Part shown: piece after piece, positions 57,321 through 64,000 of the stretch
Layout of the letters: each line of letters begins with the position of its first letter
Position numbering within the stretch: the stretch's first letter is position 1
Source: Marchantia polymorpha subsp. ruderalis
Lineage: Eukaryota; Streptophyta; Marchantiopsida; Marchantiales; Marchantiaceae
Length of the DNA: 64,000 nucleotides
Direction: 5' to 3'
Assembly (NCBI GenBank): GCA_037833965.1
Contig: AP031354.1
Coordinates: forward strand, 28,994,001-29,058,000
Program-made: the position numbers and the translations under genes
The notes under the pieces: generated by a model
The model's input: the letters and a program-made list of their open reading frames with translations, nothing else
What the model was told of the DNA's origin: nothing
Databases searched by the model: none

Positions 57321-60300
57321 GTTCAAATGTCGTCATTACCTTGATGGCTCAGACTATCAATGAGAAGATCTGATTGAGGACGATGCATGCTTTCTGTTAC
57401 TTTCTATTCAAAGCATTTTCAGACTGGCAGATGCTTTGGCTGGGTTGTGTTGATTTTACGTTTTAATGTAGAATAACTGCAGCAGTTACACGAATCCTAT
57501 TACATTATAGCTGTCTCTCAAGATCCGCGATTACACAAAGCTCATTGGGTTGTTGATTAACGATCAAAAGAAGCTGTTGCACACCAATGCGAAATCTAAA
57601 CCCTTAGCTCCTCCCTGAGAGTAGAGAGGGACATGCCATAAAGACGAGAGACCAAATCTTCATGGAAACATGCAGCTGAAAATCTAACAGTGAATTATTC
57701 ATTGAATATTTCTATTAATTCCTCGCTTAACGTCCAAGGCTTCTTAGAAGAATTTCTGCATTAAGTTGTGAATAATCGCATGTTGAGTGCAATCCAGCCA
57801 TCCAGAAAAGTGTTCTAGAGGAGTATCCAGAAACGAAGCAAAGATGTGCGCCGATTTCTTGATTACTTCTGATGAGCCAGTTTAGCACTTTAGCATTTGG
57901 TGCTTTTCTATCGACAATCGTAGATGATGTGAAGTCAAACTAAATCTCAGATATCTGCAGGGTCCGACCACACGCAGTGTTCAAGATGTGTGGACTTTCC
58001 TCACCTGGCATTCGCAACACTCGTCATGAATTCAAGCGGCAGGTTCTCTGAAAGAGACGAAACAAGCGGCGCAGACTTCTTGGGTCAGATGTTTGGTCTG
58101 TGATTGGAAATACACTGCAGTTTTAACGTTGTGATTGGTTCAGAGTTTGCGAGAAAGAGAGTCAAGAAGTAAAAATCCGAATGACTTCTTAGAAATGTGA
58201 ATGCAGCTAGCTAGAATTGTCGCGCCCAATCTGTTGTCTATCCTAAATTTCATCCAGTTCGGATGAAATTTAAATCGGTATAATTTGTGAAACAATCATG
58301 ACAATTTATCTGCTTTTCTTTGAACTGTCACCCCTGACAACAGTTCAGGGGTGACAGAATATGTGATTTTTTAGCAGCGTAAATTTTGTGCGCAAGGGAG
58401 TTTATTAAAAAAAGGATAGACCTCGAGGCTGCAGGCTGCTCTTACATGTGCCCACGCTGAGATCAGGTACGGGAGAGTCTTCCTTAGTACGCATGTGTGG
58501 TGTGGTGATTGATGTGGTGAGGTTTGAACCTGTGAAAAAATGCTCAGTTTCATTGTCACAAAGTGGTTGGCACTCCCTGCGTTCAGATTGATATTCCAGA
58601 AAGGGTATATACGGATTTCTAAGTTCAAAGGTCCTCCTATGATCACATTTGGCTCTAATACTTTACCAATACTCAACTGCGCCCTACCATTACCCACCTT
58701 TAACCTACCTAAAATTCATCCACGATTTCTTGTCCATACCAATTCATAGCCATAAGTCATCATCAAAATAAAATAATTTAACTGCACTTGAATTTTATTT
58801 AGACTTTTTGGCAAAATTACGACAAGTTATAATTTATCAGCACAGGGTGCTTATTAGCGTTGAGCTCAGCCAAGCTCACAAACCTCAGTCACATCATTTA
58901 ACTCAATTGTTTTAAAGATGGGGCACATCATACCCATCCATTACTCTTACGCATCCATGGGTAATAGCCTTAACCTTTTATCCATGAGAATGATCGGGTA
59001 TTAGTATCAATTGCAGGACTCACTAGTGAAAAAGCCTAAGGAATATGGGCGCTTCTGCATATGGGGTGAAATATTCAGCAGAAGTGGGTTCAGGGTCATC
59101 TCCAAATACGCGTTCAAAAAGAACAGAAATTGGTGGTGTGATTCTATTGTATACTGCAGTTGAGGCATTATTATCCAAGGACCCAAAAAAAATCAAAAAT
59201 ATCCGGTCAAGCATCTTCACAATCTTTTGTGGAGTGAATTGGTGTAACTCAAATACAAGTCGGGACTGAAAAATAATATGCTAAAATTTTTTTTGCTAGG
59301 GTGAAACGCCGAGGAATAAAGAATAATATTGTACATTTCTTAAAAGACTTGGCACTATGACAAAGGTTATGTACAAAAGCTTTTGCGTCATGATAGTGAG
59401 TGAAACACACTTCCTAAGTATAAGCTCGTGTGAGCAAAAACCATTCCCAGGAAACTATCCAATGAGAATTTCAAGGGATCACGTGAATGCAATAATTGAA
59501 ACTAATCAAACACAGTTTCAAGATAGACAATATACAACAATGAAACCAAATACCATGGGAGAATAAAAGTAAAATAACAACTTTCATGTAGGTTGAAATC
59601 AGAGCTGCTTGTAATCCTTTTAAAATAATTTGATGGATTAAGTGCAATCATGTGATCTATGATTACTTCACCGATGTGAAGAGATTCAACTGGATTGCTC
59701 CCCCATAGTGTGCTTTAAACTGGGCCTAGAATTTAAGATTGGAACGTTTTGCGTATTTCTTTGAATATACACACAGAAAAATTTTCATAGTGGATCGCAT
59801 TGATTGGAATTGATTTTTAATAACATATTGAAAATCTTTAAAAAAAATTTGACATACTGATAATCATCAATTATCGTTTAAAGATGTACAGATTTTCATA
59901 GAAAGGAATAAGTTCATTTGAATATTCTCATATTAAAAGAATGTAAGAGTATTCAAAAGAAAAATATACATGGAAAGAATTTTTTAAATAAATATATCGA
60001 GATAAATCGATTTTTTATGATAATTTCTAAATTATGGTTTTATATTCTGACGTGGAAACATATTATTCTTAGTTAAAAAATGTAATGAATTTTCATTGAA
60101 AATCTAAATTTTCCAAAAATAATTATACTATGTTTGAGTAATATCATATTCATGTAATTCATACGTTTGAATATAATAAATATTATTTGGCAAATTTTTT
60201 CAAAATTTTTTGAAAATGAAACATAAAATTTTATCAAAAATAAATTTAATTACAATGAAACAATACAGGATTTGAAAAGTATAATTTCTTCTCAATTCAA

Positions 60301-60985
60301 TATATTTTTGCTGTATCTAATATTCTACCTAGAAAAATCACACTTTTCTAAGATTTCCTACTTTATCATATATCAAATTTTCTCATTAAGTATAGCATAA
60401 GATGTTTAACATCAAAATTAAGCCACAAAACTTCATTAAAATTAAAAAATTATTTACAAAACGTTTTGTCTCTCAACGGTTGGAACTAAAAGCAGTGTCC
60501 CCGAACAGCAAATAAAGAATAAGAACAGAAAATAATTTTATTATTTATCTAAACATAACATCCAAATAAATCTTTCTCATGGATGTTGCGTTGGAGGGAA
60601 GCCGGGAGGATTTATTCTCACAAGATGCTTAGTCTCCAAGGGGGTGTAGCCAAGCCTGGCTATCCCCTCCGGTCTCTTCCACACTAAGGCCTGAAGGGTC
60701 ATTAGCTTTCTCAGAAAGTTGATGGTAGTTTAACGGGGTTTGAAGGTTTGAACCAGCCTTTCGCAAATTAGAAATCTTTTGGTGAGTTGAACATAAAAGG
60801 AAAAGTTTTGAATCCTTTGGAATTCTCTGTGCTTGAACAACCATCATACTAGCATATACACGTATTCCTAAGCTTAATGCTCGAAAGTAATAAGAAATTA
60901 GCTCAAGAAGTACCATAAAAGATAGTAAGCTAGCCTAAATATCTCGGGGTCTAGTAATTGCTCGTAACTGCATATTGTCATGATA
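57321..60985. other. Intergenic DNA with short hairpins, no gene recognised
   Basis: Two perfect hairpins: 58245-58271 (AAATTTCATCC, 5-nt loop, complement) and 58325-58357 (CTGTCACCCCTGA, 7-nt loop, complement). Short frames near 58371-58749 and 59023-59269 have no recognised domain. 59770-60470 is very AT-rich. Confidence 0.55.
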
Positions 60986-60989
60986 ATTC

Positions 60990-61720
60990 TTGTTTTTGGC
61001 TTTTTGAACTTATAGACTCCTCCTATCTACGGAGGCTTGATTTCTATCAAAAAGTGAATTCGGCTGCCGGACGAAGACTATTTCCTGGATTCTTTTTCAT
61101 TGCCGGCCATCTCGGAGTTCCATGCCACTCAAGGTGGTACAGTTATTTGTACACTGACTAGAGTTTCTGAATCTCAAGGGAGCTATATAGAAAATTATAT
61201 TCTCGATGTTACACCGAGACATATTTGGAGATCGAATTCTATCGAACTCAGCAGCGTCATAACTCTATATTCATACCCAAACGGCGAATAATTTCTTCCT
61301 GAGACCCATACGCTGCAATCGAGAGGAACAAGCATCAAGGCAGCAGTCACGTTGTGCTTAAGAGTTGCTGGTAGAGTTCACTTTGGCGGTGTTAGGTGTT
61401 TGAGAGCATTCCGAAGAATCATTCTCAATTACCCATGAACTTCGTACTTGTGGTAATCTCTGCAATTCTATTATTTTTTATTATACTCGATTATTTTTTA
61501 TTGGTTTCACCAATAATTGCAGCCAGACAGGATACTTTGTGATTCTACGAGAGACCTGAAAAGCAATCTGGTAAGCGGTTATGCTCTTTGAGTATTGTGT
61601 AGGATGTGCAGAAGATAAGAACAAACAAGAACAAACTGCGTAGTTTTATTTTCTAAACTTCGTTTTCACGCTATGCAGTCAGGCTAATGAATCACCAGAC
61701 GTCATATAGTGAAATTGTAC
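60990..61720 (+). repeat. Family R, uninterrupted copy
   Basis: Contains both the left block (ACTCAAGGTGGTACAGTTAT, GAACAAGCATCAAGGCAGCA) and the right block (GCCAGACAGGATACTTTGTG, CTAATGAATCACCAGA) that flank element copy 3 elsewhere, joined by TTTCACCAATAATTGCAGCC. It supplies the empty-site comparison. Confidence 0.75.
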
Positions 61721-61805
61721 TATTTGAGTATAATTAACTTAGATTATTGCATATAGAAAAACATCCCAATTCTCAAATCGCCAAAAAATATTAAAAAAAA
61801 AACTG

Positions 61806-61885
61806 AAACAGCCATACCCTACGGGTACGGGCGGGTACGGTTCAGTTTTCGGGTTCGGGTACCCGATGTTATACTCTGGTCTAGC
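61806..61885. repeat. GGGTACGGG-type repeat, possible terminal piece of another hAT/MITE
   Basis: ACCCTACGGGTACGGGCGGG, then TTCGGGTTCGGGTACCCG. Such short GGGTAC repeats are seen in subterminal regions of plant hAT and MITE elements. No partner end found. Confidence 0.35.
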
Positions 61886-63160
61886 CTACGTCCACCTTCC
61901 CCATCTTAAAGGTGGAGCTGGTGGCATTTCAGAAGAAACGATTCTCTGATGATATTTACTTGCAGAATCTTCATATCCTCTTGTTAAAGTCAACTACTGA
62001 AACAAGAATTACCACACAAAGTAGGGGATTGGAATACAGATGTCGACCACATCGTATTTATAAAGGCAACATTTACAAAATTCCACATGTCTGAAACACA
62101 CTAGTTGCCATAATACATTGTGGTTTATTTCTCGGAAAGGCAACGAGCAAAAGCCACGCTAGCATGAGTTGAAACAGAGGCGGACAACTGTGTCATCTAT
62201 CCTGTGAGCAATAACGCAGCGGTTTTTGTTTCGGCTAGCAAGGACATTGATGCAAGCCTTGGAGCTCAATAGTAAAATGCGCTCCTTCAATGTCACTCTT
62301 TAGTGTCCCCACTTCACATTTAATTTTCGACGCAGCAATCAACTGTCTTTAGACCAGAATTCAGTTTATCTCAAATGTTGGAATTCTTCCTAGATACCAA
62401 AATGCCGAATAAAATTTGCACGATCCTGCCTCTAAGAACACAAGTAAGCCTCCACTTCAAAATTAGAGAATCGTCAAATATGTTCCCGCGATTTGCGATA
62501 GGTGTCCAAGACGAAGCTGCCTTGGGACCATATCCAGTGCTCCGATCGAATGCTTTCCGCAGAGGAAGGGTTCAAGTGGGCTTTTAGGTCGAAATGTTGT
62601 ACGAGCTCGTCTCTTCACAATCAACCGAGTGATATTCGAAACGGCAAGCATCCAGAGATTTCAGAATTACTTTCCAAGAGCGCCAGCGCCTTATTCTGTA
62701 GGTGGGAACTGGTACGGATCAGTGAAGGGGTTTCCACCCTCACGAAGTCTCAACCACAATCTGCTATGGGATAGGACGTAGCAAGCCGACACGAGGGCGA
62801 GCACCTCAAAAACTCGAGTGACCCAGCGATATCGTTCATCTGCCTGCTCCATACTTCGGAATCCAAACTCACTTACGCAAGGATCGACAACCCAAGCTCG
62901 AACAGCCGGTGCCACTCTCCACGTCCGGCGAATTTCTGCCTCCACCTAGACGCTCTGTACTTTACCTCAAACCTCCACTTCACCGTCGTAGAAGACTCGG
63001 AGAATAGTCAATCGGCCCCATAAAATTGACTTCAATCTGATAAAATATCCTTAAACCATGACCGGGCTGTCGGGATTCCGATGCTTGCCATGGAGTGGTC
63101 CGGCCCCGAAATTCTTGAGCCAACCCTCGAAGCTCAAAGATGGAGCAGCTCCGCCACGCA
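61886..63160. other. Unassigned region, possible minus-strand exons
   Basis: A minus-strand stretch at about 62890-62945 reads EAEIRRTWRVAPAVRAWVVD, then CGTAAGT, which looks like an exon end. A second open stretch at 62700-62830 (RYRWVTRVFEVLALVSACYV) is hydrophobic. No family recognised; a host gene fragment is possible. Confidence 0.3.
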
Positions 63161-63480
63161 CGGCAGCAGAAATCTGTGTGCTCCTTCTCACCAGAGTCTG
63201 AAAGGGGCCACGTGGATAGCAAGCAGCTCCGCCGACGTCGGCCTCGACTCCACTGGCTACAAAGTGAAACAAGCAGACTGCCACGGCAGCAGAAATCTGT
63301 GTGCTCCTTCTCACCAGAGTCTGAAAGGGGCCACGTGGATAGCAAGCAGCTCCGACGACGTCGGCCTCGACTCCACTGGCTACAAAGTGAAACAAGCAGA
63401 CTGCCACGGCAGCAGAAATCTGTGTGCTCCTTCTCACCAGAGTCTGAAAGGGGCCACGTGGATAGCAAGCCTTCTATTCT
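63161..63480. repeat. 123-bp tandem repeat, about 2.6 units
   Basis: CGGCAGCAGAAATCTGTGTG recurs at 63161, 63284 and 63407, exactly 123 bp apart, with near identity. The period is divisible by three, so several frames stay open on both strands. Each unit holds the palindrome CCACGTGG (a G-box). Confidence 0.95.
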
Positions 63481-64000
63481 CACTTACTACTGCAGGTGAG
63501 CGAATCCCCGAGATCTGGGGGGCTTTATGAAAAGCCCAAAAGTTCGGAAGAAGAAGATCGGGAAGAGATATAGGACCTGCTTAAACTGCAGGCTAGATCA
63601 GCCCCTACCGTATCCCTGTGGGCTGACGGCATACGGTCACCGTCGTGACGGTCTCTCCTTTGTCACCAATGCGTGAGAATTCACCCGTCGAGCGCGCCGT
63701 CTAGAAGCCCGCTCGATGCATTTATTTAACATGACATTCGCAGCGATTTACCGCTTGCTGCTCCGTAGGTGCTGTGTCGATGAGAGGTTTAGGGTTCACA
63801 GGATTAGAATTCACGCAGCCAGCTAGTGTCATCATTCCTCAGACACGGTAGTAACTTCTGATAATAAGGATTCCACGGAATAATGAGGAAAATAACCACC
63901 ATTTCTGTGATCGAGGCCTAGACATGAACGAGTATAAGGCAATCACGTCTCGAAATCAACTCTTCCCGATCATAAACGCGATTAGATCGTGTTCAGGCCT
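63481..64000. other. GC-moderate DNA to the window end
   Basis: Contains the short palindrome ACCGTCGTGACGGT at about 63640. No coding region recognised. Confidence 0.4.

Noticed and set aside
62980-63530. Repeat protein of 41-residue units on either strand
   Set aside because: Three different frames are open through the same repeat because the period is a multiple of three; no frame is favoured.

Overview
The window looks like nuclear DNA of a streptophyte (a land plant or a charophyte relative). It holds a plant-like ARPC1 gene with 14 short coding exons, exons clearly related to plant spermidine synthase and the plant NAD+ mitochondrial carrier, and telo-box (AAACCCTAA-type) repeats. Long AT-rich intergenic DNA alternates with GC-richer mobile elements. 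I cannot name the species. Everything was read by eye; no search or alignment program was run.

Layout. 1-3253: AT-rich intergenic DNA. 3254-7780 (minus): one apparently intact host gene, Arp2/3 complex subunit 1; every exon junction I placed keeps phase and the product is 380 aa. 7781-8880: its GC-rich 5' region. 10266-11960: a decayed fragment of the retrotransposon described next, split by an insertion that carries a copia-like LTR. 12353-19655 (minus): a Ty3/gypsy element whose single long frame runs gag, two zinc knuckles, a C5 cytosine DNA methyltransferase (DNMT), reverse transcriptase/RNase H and integrase, with a PHD finger after the integrase. It has a 3' LTR and polypurine tract. 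Seven stops interrupt the one frame, and each is one C-to-T change away from Gln or Arg.

20313-25270 (minus), 38198-43502 (minus) and 46439-53631 (plus) are three copies of one unnamed 5-7 kb element. Its ends are TG...CA, forming an imperfect 13-bp inverted repeat, with near-matching 5-bp flanks in two copies. It encodes one large protein (946 aa, intact only in the first copy) with a globular N-terminal domain, low-complexity middle and coiled-coil C-terminal part. A TATA-like box and about 1 kb of conserved sequence follow. It could be a giant solo LTR with an ORF in U3, or a new terminal-inverted-repeat element. The copies are packed with short GC-rich palindromes that also sit inside the coding sequence.

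25932-34485 is a hAT DNA transposon with an intact transposase (29171-31090, minus). It also carries, in the same orientation, the 3' half of a spermidine synthase gene and middle exons of an NAD+ carrier gene, which looks like gene capture. From 43.5 kb to 61.7 kb lie copia/gypsy remnants and a dispersed AT-rich repeat family ('R'). One uninterrupted R copy (60990-61720) shows the empty site of the third 7-kb element. A 123-bp, three-copy tandem repeat lies at 63161-63480.

The most notable points are the DNMT- and PHD-bearing retrotransposon, the ORF-bearing giant element family with its palindrome load, and the gene-capturing hAT element.
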